Source of the DNA: Eupeodes corollae
Taxonomy: Eukaryota > Arthropoda > Insecta > Diptera > Syrphidae
NCBI RefSeq assembly: GCF_945859685.1
Contig: NC_079147.1
Coordinates: 265,040,572 to 265,104,571 of the forward strand
Direction: 5' to 3'
DNA length: 64,000 nt
The position numbers and the translations under genes were made by a program. Numbering within the stretch: the stretch's first letter is position 1; each line of letters begins with the position of its first letter. Positions 1 through 12,653 of the stretch are shown piece by piece. The notes under the pieces are model-generated. The model had not been told where the DNA came from, ran no database searches, and saw nothing but the letters and a program-made list of their open reading frames with translations.

Positions 1-1230
1 AAATAACCAAAAACCGGTTTTTTAAGCCCAATTTAAAACTTAAAATATCTCTTAACAATAAGTTTTATGATGATTTTAAAAAGTATAAATCATTTTTTTT
101 AAATACAGTTTAAAGCTTTTTAATATCTTACTCTCGTAGTGTCTGGAAATTCGCATAAGTTATGAGTCTTTATTTGAATCTATATGAAGTCTCGAGGAAA
201 ACTTGAATTCGATACTTTAATACTTTTGTAAATTACCTTTTGGACTTGATTTTTAGTGCAGATTTCGAATCCAAAGTCTTATTTTAACTAATTGCTCAAG
301 TTTTAAAAATACAATACTACTTTTATATTTTTTAAAAATAGTCCAAAAACTTGATATAATATAATTGTTTAGACAACAGATTCGTTACAAGAACCAAAGT
401 TATGTACTTTTAAACCGTTTTGCTTTTTTCTATTGAAAACGATTTTAGGAGAAGTGGGTTTGCGTTTCTTTTAAACTTTTGTAAGACCTAAAAAGTAATA
501 TCTCAAAAATTCGGATTTCAATTAAGGCCCTCAAAAACCATTGGAAAAGTGTAATTTGAAAGTCAGTAAAAAGAACTTGTCGACCATTGTTATTAGCACT
601 TAAAAAATTTATAACTTTCAGTTTCTTCAAAAAGTTATAATCTCAATAAAATTCGGTTTTTAAAAAGATAAGAACTCGATTGAGTCCTATCTTATATCTT
701 CATTTAATTCTTAAGCTTGAGTTTGAGTTACAACCTCAATTTATTAGATGGTTATATTGTAGTGGGGAGTCTAGGATATTAGAACTCGGTTTAGCAATGC
801 TTTTACTGGAATCGATTTTGGAATAAATTAAACCAAAAAGACTTTTATGCCCATGTTCTTAATTTCACTTATTGTGAATTTGGGTGTTCCACAATTCGTT
901 ATCGTGAATTTGATTTTCTAACATGCAAATAGATGTTCTGTATTTCGGTTTGTTCCATTTTGTGAACGCGTTCAAATCACATTTTTTATTTCTGTGAATT
1001 GATCTTTAATAGCTTCCTTCTGCCAGAAATCGGAGGGTTGCAGCAAGAGTTTGAATTGAAGGACTAGATGAAAGTATTATAAAAGGTTCTATTTCGCTTA
1101 GAACATTTTATATTAAGAGGCTTCGGCTTATTACAATGAAAGCTTAAAAGAGGAAATCAAGAACTTACTTTATTTATCAGAACAATTTTACATAATTTTC
1201 ACACACCTTCATTGTGTTAGGTAAATCCAA
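1..1230. other. AT-rich stretch without recognised gene
   Basis: No domain-bearing frame, RNA gene or repeat family recognised. Short frames (for example 445-630) have AT-driven composition only. Confidence 0.5.
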
Positions 1231-1367
1231 TATATTTGGTTTTTCTCGCAAAATTCATCTACTTATCTTATCTTTTGAATTCTGCTTCCTTTTTTCACTT
1301 AAAATTGCCAAAAATATTGAATCCATCTTCAAAACAGCAAACATTTTACTTCAGAAACAAAATAAAA

Positions 1368-1578
1368 ATGGATGATCCTTCAGTTCTGACAGTTCGAAGC
1401 AATTTCGGAGTTTTCAAAATCGATCTAATTGAAGAACATGCAATTTCATTTCACGTGAAATTGAAAAGTGATTTCAATTCACTTTCGATCAAAATTCGGA
1501 ACATAGGCGTTATTGAGCAATGGTTATTTATTTTTAGGATTTCATTTAGAAACTATATTAATATTTTTGAATTTTAGT
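1368..1578 (+). CDS. Possible small gene or exon, unknown function
   Basis: The ATG at 1368 has a good insect start context (AAAATAAAAATGG) and opens a 70-codon frame beginning MDDPSVLTVRSNFGVFKIDL, with a balanced amino-acid composition unlike the surrounding AT-rich noise. The last part (after about residue 50) becomes Phe/Ile/Asn-rich, so the real coding part may end or splice near 1500-1520. A possible acceptor ends at 1610 (ACATTTTACAG) and two AATAAA signals lie near 1706-1720. I could not find an in-frame join from this frame to that exon. No family recognised; it could be a small gene, a first exon or a decayed copy. Confidence 0.3.
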
Positions 1579-1906
1579 TTCTAAAAAATTTTACGTGAAC
1601 ATTTTACAGATGGTAGACAGTCAGAAGTAGGAATTACATGGTGAAAACTGGTATGCTTGCGGACAAGCCTGCAAAGCTCGATACAGCTTAAACTAAAATT
1701 ATAAAATAAACTTAATAAAGGTCAGGCATTGATATTAGGTTTTAGTCTTTTGACTTCAGCTTATTTCTGATATATAAGTTAACTAAAAGATGAATAATTT
1801 AAACATATTTATATAGATGTTTGTTAAGCTCTTGCTAAGTTGTTACTTAGTAAGTTTAGAGCTAAACCTGTGGTTCAACTATACACATATTAAATACTGT
1901 GCTAAC

Positions 1907-3515
1907 TTACTTACTTACTTAAGGTAGCGCTACAGTTCTGTGTAAACTAGGGCCTCACCCAACAAACTTCTCCATCTAGCTCGGTCCCTAGCTAGATGTC
2001 TCCAGTTTCGCGCTCCAAGTTGGTTGAGGTCACTTTTCACTTGTGCGCGCCACCTGATCCGCGGTCTTTCTTTACTGCGCTGTCCTGTGGGCGTGAATTC
2101 GAAGAATTTCCGGGCCGGAGCATTGATTTCCATGCGCTCTACGTGACCCAGCCATCTTAGTCGTTGGACTTTTACCCTTCTTACTAAGTCTACGTCGCTG
2201 TACAGCCCGTACAGCTCTTCGGTGCATGCGGGACCCTAGATCACACGAAGAACTTTTCTCTCGAACCGACCCAAGGTGCTTGCACCCGCTTTTCTCGTAG
2301 TCCATGCTTCTGCACCGTATAGCAGGACGCGATGATAAGGGTTTTATATAGCGACACTTTGGTCTCTCGAGAGAGGACTTAACCAATCAATAGCTTTTTT
2401 AGTCCAAAGAAACAGCGGTTAGCAAGAGTTATTTTGCGTTTGATCTCAGCGTTGTTGTTGCTTAAACAGCGGAGCCTAGGAAGACGAAGTCCTTGACTAC
2501 ATCAAAGTTACGTCCGTCGATGATGACGTTTTGACCAAGACGTCAGTGTTGTATGTCCTTTCTAGACGACAGCATGTACTTTATTTTGCCCTCATTAACC
2601 GTTAAACCCATTTTTGCCGCCTCTGCCTCAATACTCACAAAAGCCCCATCTTCCGATTATGTCAATGTCATCAGCATATGCCAGTAATTGGACAGACTTT
2701 TGAAAGATAGTGCCTCTAGTGTTGACGTGTGAGCTCTGCACTATTCTTTCAGGTACGAAGTTAAAAAAATCGCATGACAGCGCATCACCTTTTTTGACAT
2801 CGAAAGGTTCTGTTAAGTTGTTTCCAACCTTTATGGAGCAGCGTGAATTCTCCATGGTCATCCTGCACAAACGGACGAGTTTGGCAGGGAGATGCTTTTA
2901 TATGCGACCTTGAAATCGATGAAAAGATGGTGGGTGTCGATTTGGTGTTCTTCGGTTTTATTTTCCAGGATCTTCCGTAATGTGAATATTTGATCGACTG
3001 TGGACTTACCTGGTTTAAAACCCCACTGATAATAGCCTATCAGGTTTTTGACATTGGGCTTTAGACGTTTACTTATTACGGCAGAGAAGATTTTATATGA
3101 GATGTTAAGTAGACTGATTCCTCTATAGTTGGTGCAGTTTAGAGGGTCTCCTTTTTCAGGATCGAGCAAACAATACTGAGGTTCCATTCATCGGGCATGC
3201 TTTCTTCCAACATACATGCTTCAAACCAACTTATCTCCAGCTGCTTTAAAGAGCTCGGCATTTAATAAAGCCGCTGGATCGGATGGCTTGCTCCAGCGGC
3301 TTTATTAAACTTCAGCTTAGATATGGCAATTTTTACTTCTTCTAAGTCGGGGGTCGGGATTGTTGGCTTTCATCGTCTCCGTTATACAGTCTGCAGAAGT
3401 GGTCCTTCCATATCCTCAGCATTGACTGCAGTTTCACTATGATGTTTTCACTTTCGTCTTTGCAGCTTTCGGTTCTAGGTTTATATACTTGTGAATTTCG
3501 TTTTACTGTGCTTAA
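1907..3515 (-). mobile_element. RTE-type LINE relic, copy A (RT and 3' end)
   Basis: Minus-strand non-LTR retrotransposon, 5'-truncated and frameshifted. From 3515 downward: an EN/RT linker (KPRTESCKDESENIIV, then RIWKDHFCRLYNGDDE), reverse transcriptase blocks (LNCTNYRGISLLN, GFKPGKSTVDQIFTLRK, HHLFIDFKVAY), a frameshift, then MTMENSRCSIKVGNNLTEPF and the catalytic YADDIDIIGR. The C-terminal part at 1930-2133 reads RPRIRWRAQVKSDLNQLGARNWRHLARDR. The 3' end abuts a (TTAC)n run at 1907-1922, the element's simple tail. The RT type and the craniofacial-development-protein-2-like endonuclease of its sister copy B suggest the RTE clade. It cannot make a protein. A short inverted duplication lies at 3262-3308. 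Confidence 0.88.
3262..3308. repeat. Perfect 17-bp inverted repeat (13-nt loop)
   Basis: TTAATAAAGCCGCTGGA at 3262-3278 is followed by its exact reverse complement at 3292-3308. The sister copies at 9236-9270 and 26240-26275 have the right arm only, so this palindrome arose within copy A. Confidence 0.9.
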
Positions 3516-4729
3516 GTAGTTATTATCACAGCCAATGCCATGTTGAATTTTTTTTGTGTATTGAAAAGCTGAAAAGGTAAATAATAGCAAATAAATTGTA
3601 GGTAAACTTGCTGGTGTAGCTCTTCTTTTTGGCAACTTCCAATAACAATTTTCAATAAAAAACAAAAATTGATAATGTACAAAAATTTTTATATTAATTT
3701 GCAGAATGTCAGAATTTTGAGTCAAAATTGTCTTAGAAATGCTAACAAAAATGTAATAAGACCCTAGTTTCTAGAAGTTAAAAATTATTTTAAACCGATT
3801 TTTATACAAATGATTAGATGTGAAGAAACACTTGAAATTGTTGTTTCAAAAATAAACCAAAAATTTCCAGACCGATTTTTAAATGTATTTTAGAAATTTG
3901 TTAAGAAATTGGCGGTGAGTTCAGAATTCTTAAGTTAAGAACATTGTGTGAAAAAACTTGCCTACATAAACATGTACATATATGTATATAAAAGCTTGAA
4001 TCATAAAAACGGTCTATCTGAAAAAATACTATCACTTATTTTAAGGACTTAAAATATCGATAAGAAACGCAGCGATGATTGACAATTTATTTGATGGTTA
4101 AAATTTTGACATTGATTTTTTGTATCATTCTTAATAATATTTCAACGACAGTTTTTAAAAGTAAAAAAAATGGAATTTTATGGCTCAGGCTAATAAGTTT
4201 TATGAAACATAGCCTTAGTATTAGTCCCTTAGTGAAACGGAACTAAATTCAAAACTTGAGATCAGGAGGGGATAATCTACTAATAACGCCATTTTTTTCG
4301 ATCACATGTTTGGTTTTATTGGTTAAATTTCCATCTACTCGTATGCCAATTTTTTTTGATTGATCCTTACAAGTGAGATCAATGGAAAATGTTTAAAAAC
4401 AGAGTGTCGAACGCTAAATAAAAATTTGTAACTCATGTAAGGTTGAAAATCTTTTGTCTTTCGAGGTGTTTTTTCGAAATATTTGTATTGATTTTGGTAT
4501 TGCTACTTTACAAGGCTTTAATTTGGCCAAATAACAACGGATTTTAAACTTGTTTGTTATTGCAATTTGTCAATGTAAGTGTTAGCATCTTTAATATATG
4601 TAAAAACAATCTTCAAATAGTTAGCCAAAGCGAAATTCAACCTATACATTTTCCAATTAAAATTAATTAAAGAACCCAGAATTCCCTTCCAAACTTCTCA
4701 TTTTATGAGCATATTGGAAAAATAAAAAA
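3516..4729. other. AT-rich stretch without recognised gene
   Basis: No conserved protein frame, tRNA or recognised repeat. Composition is strongly AT-rich throughout. Confidence 0.5.
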
Positions 4730-5725
4730 GTTGCTGGGATGCGACCCACACTGATAATTTCCCATCCCGTCTGTCTATTTGTCTTGCTTAAAAGTTTGTA
4801 GGTTTTCGTGTTGGGTTAAAAAAGATGTAAGTTGAATTATTCTTAAAAAAATTAAAATTACCAACAATATTTTTTATATAATGAAATAGTTTAGTTTGAA
4901 AATCTATTTTTGTTAAATAGATTTTTAGTGGAAACATTTTTTTAATAATTTTAGCAGCATTAAATTTTTACAAATTGGATAAAAGAAATTAATTTAAGAG
5001 ATATCAAGAACCGAACATATATTTTTACCAAATTTGCGTACTGTTTTTTGTGATTTTATTTTTTTTGTGAAAAAACGGATTGTTGGATTTAAATAACAAA
5101 AGCATATCGGAACAATATTTTCTGTGAAAGAAAAAGAATTTGAATATTTTAAATTTTCTAAAGATTTTTGAGTCGAAATTCAATTTTTACCAACTTAGAG
5201 TAATGTTTTTTTTAGGTTTTTTATTTAAAAAAAATTTCAATTCGATTTTTTTCCAAAATCTTACCAACGTTATTTTTTTTTGCATAAAATTATTTTGGAG
5301 ACAAAATAATTTTATATTCGTAAAATTTTCGAGGTGACAATTTGTTTTCAGTTTTTTTGATTGAACCGTTGGTTGATTGGAATTTTTTCAAAAAATATAC
5401 TTGTTTGGCATTACGTTACAATATACTATATAAAGTTGAATTGAAGTCTCTAGCTTTTTTGGTTTGTAAGATATTTAGAGTTAACCAAATTTGCACCTTT
5501 CTTTTAAAATGCTACGGTAGAAAAAACCACCAACGCAATTTTCTTGAGAGCCCTTTCTGCATCTTTCTGCCTTATTATCTGTATAACAAAATTTATTTGA
5601 AATCAATATCTCTTCTTGTTCTTGAGCTATGGACGACGAAAAAACGTCGCGAACGTTTGGACGTACGGACGCACATACATCAAAATGTTCAATTCCACAA
5701 ATCGGACCCATTATTCTCTGTTTTA
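4730..5725 (+). repeat. Repeat family R, copy 1
   Basis: About 1 kb copy of an unclassified interspersed family. The left end has the conserved GCGACCCACACTGATAA and CCATCCCGTCTGTC blocks (4741-4775). The middle is AT-rich with repeats of the 'accaactt...aaattcg' kind. The right part has TGGACGACGAAAAAACGTCG and ATCGGACCCATTA (to about 5712). Sister copies lie at 31283-32500 (inverted), 50012-51015 and 52571-54172. Open frames in it (5342-5824, 5481-5711) have counterparts in other copies only because the DNA is repeated; they show no protein domain. Confidence 0.8.
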
Positions 5726-6589
5726 AAATTACATGTTTTTGAATATTACTTAATTCTAATTGTTACTCTACTGAAAATTATGAAAATTACAATAATATTG
5801 AAATACGAGCTACAAATAAACTAATTTCAGTAAGTTGTACACCATTTTAGTAAAATCATTTTTCATTCTAGTCCAAAAGAATTCAAATGCGTCCTGTAAC
5901 GTGCCATGGTAAAAAAAGCTACTTTTCCTATTGTTCAATATAAAATCGACGCAGATAAGAATATATATATCCACATGTAAATAGTTAGTTTGCATTTACA
6001 AACTACCTGAAAGGTAGGCAAAGATATAAAGATTTACAGGCGTATTTTGTAATCAAAGTTATCAAAGTGACAACACAACAAAGAGGAAAGACCGTGATTA
6101 CACGGTACAATACAAAAATGATACAAAAAATACAAACAATTTTTTTATCTTATTAGGTTTTCCGTAATGGGATTTAAGTACATTAAATTCTGATCTTGTA
6201 ATTCAGTTCCGCCAAAACTTAAAACACAAGAAAAAGTTCTTTATTAGGTTATAAAGTCTTATATTCTTGAGCCTTAAGAAACCTTTAGATAGTAATTTAT
6301 AAAAGATTTGATAAAATATGACATTCTTATTAAAAAAATTTGAAGTCGCGTAGCACTTATATGAATAGGTCGTATGCGTATTATTTTGTTATTTTATTTT
6401 AACATATTCTCTTTTAAAGAACGTGTTCTTTTTCAAACTTGCAAGTGTTTTTGGTATAAGTTTTATTTTTTATGATTAACTGGCACTCAAAAGGTTATAA
6501 ATACCCTTAACATGTTTAAACTTAAAACACAGTGCGAGCTTTAGAAAAATAAGTAGGAATTAAAGAGAAGATACCGGTGCACATTGTTC
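5726..6589. other. AT-rich stretch, nothing recognised
   Basis: No gene or known repeat seen. Confidence 0.5.
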
Positions 6590-7300
6590 TTAAAGATTCG
6601 AATAAAAAATTTGAAGAGAAAAACAGAGTTGGGTAAAGCATTCTCAATGTGTGGTAAAACAAAGAATCGCTATACCCAACAGAAATTGAGCTGAAGGGTT
6701 AACTGATGAGCATTCAAAAAGCGCGAGTATTACGATTTAATTGTTTAACGGGGGGAAGGGGACGCAGCTGGCTAATTGGACGGAACAATGTTTTGTAAAA
6801 TAAGGGAAGAACAACAAAAGCCATGAAACATAGCAGTGATTTTCGAGTGATGTAATTGCTGCGGTTATAATTCTATTACCTATAATTTTCGAAGTTCTTT
6901 TTTTGGATCTTATCTAAAAGGCTTAAAATCGGTTTAGGAACACCTTCTCAAATATGGGAGTTATATTTTATATTTAACACCGTTCGCGAAATCCTAAGCA
7001 CCTAGAAGCATTTTTGGGCAATAACGGAAATGTTACAATTCAATAAGAGCGTGATCTGTGATCAAGATATCGAGTACTGAAAGTTAATTAGTTTCTTGGA
7101 GACAAGTGCTACTAACGGATATAGACATTGGGGGTGGGTTACGCTTTAACAACAGGAGACGACGCGGCGGCGTTGAGTTTTTGAAGCATTCAATTCTGCA
7201 CTGTTTAATTTAATTAATCGGAATTTAATGACCTTTACATACGCTGCCGTTGAAATTACACATCCGAAGGACAAGGATGGGAATCTAAATATGAAGATCT
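6590..7300 (-). mobile_element. Jockey-like LINE C-terminal fragment (decayed)
   Basis: On the minus strand near 6880-6970 a broken frame reads GVPKPILSLLDKIQKKNFENY, which matches the RT C-terminal region (…LLD.IQKRA…) seen better in the copies at 17168-17380 and 23030-23480. The rest is heavily mutated and limits are uncertain. Confidence 0.45.
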
Positions 7301-7559
7301 GAGAGTACTATCTTCAGCGAAATAGTTTAATGGATTAGGAGTGACAGTTAAAAGATGGGTTATGAATAAAAGAAAGAGATTAGGAGACAAAAGGAACCCC
7401 TATTGAAAACCATAATTTATTTGTTGAATTTTAAATTTTAAGCCATACAATTTGTATTAAAAGGTTAAAAAGGTAATTTCTTATTGAACAAGTATGAGAT
7501 TCACGCTTACATACGGAGTTTCATTGTAGATAAGCATTGAAACCGAGGATAACGTGATG

Positions 7560-10370
7560 TTTCGTGGTGTTTTTTTTGAGGATTTTAAAACCATCACCTC
7601 TGTCTGTCCACGTGGTGAACATCGGGTGCCTAGTACCTCAACTGGATATTGGGTTTCAATCCCAGCGGAAAGTTGTTGCAAACGAAAGAGGGGGGCGAGG
7701 TGTTTCCACAAAGGTACCTCTCCTTATCCAGACGACAGCGGAGGAATTCCCGAGATGGAATCAACGATGGCGTCTACATTTCCAGTAAGGTTATAAGGCA
7801 TATAAGGAGCTGTTTTATCCGGCTCCCCGTCCTTGGAGTTATACTAAGGATCTGGACCTCCAGGACTTCCTGGCCACGTAAAAAATACCCTTAGTTGCGA
7901 AGCCCCAACAAGCAGCGGATACGGACGGATTTACTGTTGACAACCTACGCAAACAAATTAAGGACAACGAACTTCGGATATGCACATGTAATGGTAGGCC
8001 GAAAAATTAGCGGAGGCACTAGACTGCTATAAAGCAGACATCACCACCATCCAGGAAATACGATGGGATGGGTAGGGAAAAAAGAGGATGAAAAACTGCG
8101 ATGTTTACTATGGTGACTGCTACCACGAAGAAGGCAAGAAGTCTTGAGCTATAGGTGAATCAAAGAGCGCCTCATGGCCATACGCATCAAGGCTAAATTC
8201 GGCAACATTAGCCTGATATGCGCGCACGCCCCCACAGAAGAGAAAGACGACAGCACCAATGATATGTTCTTTGAGCTCTTAGACAAAACATATGAGCAGT
8301 GTCCTAGATACGATATTAAAATTGTCCTGGGCGATTTTAATGCCAAGTTAGGAAGGGAAGACATCTTTGGTCTTCCCTTTTCGGGAAAAAAAGCCTGCAT
8401 GACAACACTTCCGACAACGGATTCAGGCTCATAGATTTTGCTGCGGGGCAAAACGTCATGGTAGCCAGTACTCGTTTTCCACACTTCAACATCCACAAAG
8501 GAACTTGGAGTTCTCCAGATCAATCTACCATCAACCAGATTGACCATATTGCGAGCGACGCCAGACACGCTTCCAGCATCATGGATGTCCGAACTTTCCG
8601 ATTAGCTAACATCGACTCCTACCACTACCTCGTTGTAGCTAAGGTAGCACTTCGGGTTTCCAGACCCAAGGCAAAACGGGGAGGTGCAAGAGATCGCCAA
8701 ATCCTTTTCCGACCGTGTTAAAAGTAACTCGAAGTTCTCTGCCGACAACACAATATATCGAAAACCAGTGGCAACATTGCCAAGATGCAATCAGAGAAGC
8801 CGTCTTTGATGTGCTGGGTTTCAAGCAGCCACCAACAAGGAACCCCAGCTAAACAACAGGCCCGCAAAATGGCGTTGCATAAAAGAACGAGAGCTGCTCA
8901 TGAGCCGTATGAGCAGAAGAGGCGAGAGGAACGCCGACTTCTCAGAATTAAAAAGAGAGGGCATGAGAAGTGTGCGGTCGAAGATATTGAGAGGTTTAAC
9001 AGCAGGAATGACGTTCGAAAGTTTTAAGAACAGGTGAGACGAAATTTAAAGGCTGCAAAGACGAAAGTGGAAACATCATAGTAGAACCGCAGTCAATGGA
9101 AGGACCACTTATGCAGACTGTATCACTGCCTGACGCTGAGAGGCAGGATGATAAATTCAAATAGACGACGAAAGCCAATAATCAAGTCCTCTTGACTTAG
9201 ATAAAGTAAAGATTGCCATATCTAAGCTGAAGTCTAATAAAGCCGCTATAGCGAATGGCTTGAATGCCGAGCTCTTTAAAGCTGCTGGGGATAAGTTTTT
9301 TTGGAGGATGCACCAACTTAGCTGTAAGAAATGGTCGGAAGAAAACATGCCCGATGAATGGAACCTCAGTATTGTTGCTCGATCCTGAAAAAAGAAGACC
9401 CTCTAAACGGCACTTACTATAGAGGAATTAGTCTATTTAACATCGCCTAGAAAATCTTCTCTGCCGTAATATGTGAACGTCTAAAGCCCATCGTCAACAA
9501 CCTGCTCTTTGTCTTTATCAGTGTGGTTGTAGACCAGGAAACTCCACAGTGAATCAAATATTCACATTACGGCAGATCCTGGAAAAAACCCAAGAACACC
9601 AAATCGAAACCAACCATCTTTTTATCGATTTCGAGGCCGCATATGACAGCATCTACAGGGACTAGCTGTATAGAGGTATGTCTAGTTTTGGTATCCCTAC
9701 CAAACTTCGCCCGTACTTGAAAGAATAGTTCAGAAGCTCACACGTCAACACTAGAGGCACTATCTTTCTAATCTGTCTGTCCAATTACTAGCATATACTG
9801 AAAGCATTGACATAATCAGAAGAACTCAGCGTGATGTCAGTGGGTCTTTTGTGAATATTGAGACAGAGGTGGTAAAAATGGGTTCAACGGTTATTTTAAA
9901 TAGCGCTGACCCTTATCATCCCCGTCCTGCTATACGGTGCAGAAGCATCGACTATGACAAAAGCGGATGAAAGCACCTTGGGTCGGTTTGAGAGAAAAGT
10001 TCTTTGTGTGATCTATGGTCCCGTATGCATAGAAGGGGAGTGGAGGAGAAGATGGAACGATGAGCTGTACGGGCTGTACAACGACGTAGACTTAGCCAGA
10101 AGGGTAAAAGTCCAACGACTAAGATGGCTGGGTCACGTAGAGCGCATTGAATGCTCCGGCCTAAAAAGTCTTCGAATCCGCACCCACAGGACAGCGCAGT
10201 AGAGGAAGACCGCGGATCGGGTGGCGCGCACAAGTGGAAAGTGACTACACCCAACTTGGAGCACGAAACTGGATATATCTAGCTAGTGACCGAGCTAAAA
10301 GGAGAAGTTTGTTGGGTGAGGTTAGTTAACACAGGACTGTAGCGCCACCTTAACTACATAAGTAAGTAAG
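7560..10370 (+). mobile_element. RTE-type LINE relic, copy B (most complete)
   Basis: Longest RTE copy here, about 2.8 kb, ending in a short (TAAG)n tail near 10350-10367. In order: leader about 7560-8000; AP-like endonuclease at 8174-8434 (IRIKAKFGNISLICAHAPTE, then VLGDFNAKLGRED with the GDFN core); after a frameshift the rest of the endonuclease at 8458-8721 (NIHKGTWSSPDQSTINQIDH, then HYLVVAKV); linker 8785-9180; reverse transcriptase about 9220-9830, badly frameshifted, with TYYRGISLFNIA and HHLFIDFEAAYDSI-like blocks and the YADD region mutated; then 9954-10202 with RVKVQRLRWLGHVE. Endonuclease and RT resemble RTE elements whose ORFs are often annotated as craniofacial development protein 2-like. 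Multiple stops make it a pseudogene. Confidence 0.88.
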
Positions 10371-12059
10371 ATTACTTCCCATTGGTGCCCTTGATATGTT
10401 ATTCTTGTGAGCCAAATTGTAATTTAAAGTATTTCAATCAAAATATGAAGTTTAAGTTTAAGCTATTTTTTGTCAAAAGGTTCCAGACGTTATATTAATC
10501 TTTTAGTATTTTTCGTAGGCCTTTATTTTAAGCTAGAAATACCGTACATTTTATTCTTTACTTCCCACGGGAAATTATTGTAATCGGTCCGATTTTTCGA
10601 ATTGAAAATTTTGACAATCAGACCGATTCCAAGAACTTCTAATGGAAAGAAAAAAATATAATTACAATAAGGTATATTGAGGCTGTTACCATGTTTTTCC
10701 CATCCAATTTTATTCTAAACAAATAAAGGCTGAACTCTTAGGTTTTTTAGTGATGGGAGACAGTTTTGCTATTGAAAAATCAGTAAGATCGAAGAATGTG
10801 TGTTTCTTTGAAAGACGAAAAGTTAAATCTCGCTTAAAAGGAATTACTCTTGAATTGGAAAACATTTGTTAACCCATGTATTTTAAATATATGGATATTT
10901 GATAATTTAAATACTAATTTTAATGAGGCTGAAATGAAACCTATTCAACCCACGAATAATACAACAAAATTACTTTCATTTATAAAAATCAAAAAATCAT
11001 TTAAAAAATACTTCCATTTATAAAAATCAAAAAATCATTTACTTATAGTATAGAAACTATATAGCTTCCTATAAATATTGATGTAAGCATTTCTATTACC
11101 GTTTTTATGAACCTGCAACAAAAATTCAAAAAAAGATTAATTCTTACTCTTTCTCTACTAAGACTCTAGCTATGAGCATTGATTGACTGATAATTTTTAT
11201 AATCCAACTTTAAATGGTAGAACAAAATGGGAGGTAGGACCAAACCTTAAAAACTAAGCTTACAAAAATTCTTCTATTATCAATAGATCATAGCTTAATA
11301 AAATTTTATGATATCAAAGAAAATTGCTTCTACTGACTGTATTAATAACTGATACAAAAATTATCCAGAACTCTCTATACTTCTTAACATTTGGGTTTAT
11401 TAACCACCTACGCGTTCAAAACCGAACCGAAAATTAATATACAACTGTTCAATCATCTAATAAAAACATAATTGATCAATTTTGTCAGAATTAAGTAAAA
11501 TATATAATATAAGATTATTTAAAAAAACAAAAACAACAAAATAAACTTTCCAATATGCGTCACTCAGTAAATTTTTAAATTTTAAAATAAAACCTTACTA
11601 AAAACACCTTTTTTGAAATGATGTTTATCAAGTATGGTATTTCCAAACAATAGAAACAACAACAAAAAATACTAGACAAAAGACTTAAATTACTCTCTCG
11701 TCCCAGCTCTCATCACACATCACATGCGCTTGATATCTTATCTCGAAATTAAGATTAAAATAATAAGAATAAATCTTATGGCCTGGAAAACATCAACTAT
11801 ATTATAAAGGTTCTCAAAGAAGATGTTTAGTAGTCTCGTCTCATCGCCATCAACATCTTCATATCAAAGTCAAGCAAGATCGGGAAAAGATTCGAGCAAT
11901 AAAAAACAAATATAAAAACGAGTGAAATACTAAATTTTTCAGATAAAAATACGCCACAGCACCACCTCCGAACACCATACACCGGGAAGTGGCAATTATT
12001 GTAGTACGAGTATCAGAATAAGAATTTTTCTGTTTGCCATATGTCAACGACAAACTGTC
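10371..12059. other. AT-rich stretch with small repeats only
   Basis: Contains a short piece of the R-family right end at 10555-10650 and a 27-bp unit tandemly duplicated near 10978-11040 (period about 36 bp). No gene recognised. Confidence 0.5.
10555..10650 (-). repeat. Repeat family R, terminal fragment
   Basis: ACTTCCCACGGGAA followed by TTGTAATCGGTCCGATTTTT and AATTGAAAATTTTGACA resembles the right terminus of the R copy at 31283-31350, in the same orientation. Only the terminus is present. Confidence 0.6.
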
Positions 12060-12500
12060 AATCTCGCAAACCTTAAACGACTAAAAACAAAAGCTCCCCC
12101 ATATAACTACCAAACGAACTCTCGGTCTCGGTCTCGGATTAGCTTGAGCTTTGCTCATTCAAATAAGAGGCCAGCTTTGGACGCACGCTTCGTAGGCAAT
12201 CAAAACTCTCTGCGAGCTGTGACACTTTGAAACCTATCCGGCGTTGTCGCATCGTATTTCGTATTCGTATCTTTGAGATACATGGTCGTGTGCTCGGTTG
12301 TTGTGATAATCGAACAAAACGTGTATCTAAATCGGTTCTAAAAAAAAAGCAAAAAGAAAATAGAATTTGTTTTTGTTGATTTCCTTTTGCTTTTAATTAA
12401 GGATCATAGAGAAAGTGATCAGTTTGAAGATTTGTAAACAGTTTTTTTTAACAGTTATAAACCAAGTGGACGTGTTTTGAATTTTAAAAAATTTCAAATT
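12060..12500 (+). promoter_or_regulatory. Upstream region / 5' UTR of the ZIP gene
   Basis: Distinctly more GC-rich and less repetitive than the flanks, as expected for a promoter and leader. It contains a tandem CTCGGT run near 12120-12140. No convincing TATA box was seen at a usual distance, so the start site cannot be placed. The assignment rests on position just upstream of the exon 1 ATG. Confidence 0.4.
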
Positions 12501-12653
12501 ATGGCTATTTTGCGAACATCGATCTTATCGATCGTTCTGTGTGTACTTCTGTTGGGTACCAATTTCGAACGATGCAATGGATCAAAGCAATACAATCGCT
12601 ATTTGTCGCATTTATTTAACAAATATGGCAGCGGTGGAACAATGTCTTTTGAG
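12501..12653 (+). CDS. ZIP transporter exon 1: signal peptide
   Basis: Codes residues 1-51, starting MAILRTSILSIVLCVLLLG, a typical signal peptide (basic, then hydrophobic core) with likely cleavage near CNG/SKQ. The in-frame codon at 12477 is TTG, so the first ATG, at 12501, is the start. The exon ends in GAG followed by the donor GTTAGC, phase 0. It is followed by a 16,965-bp intron full of transposon remains. Confidence 0.85.

Noticed and set aside
5342..5824. 160-codon frame in R copy 1
   Set aside because: It lies in repeat family R, is not conserved in other copies as protein, and shows no domain.
12477..12500. Upstream extension of the ZIP start (NFKKFQI)
   Set aside because: The codon at 12477 is TTG; the first ATG in frame is 12501 and is followed at once by a good signal peptide.
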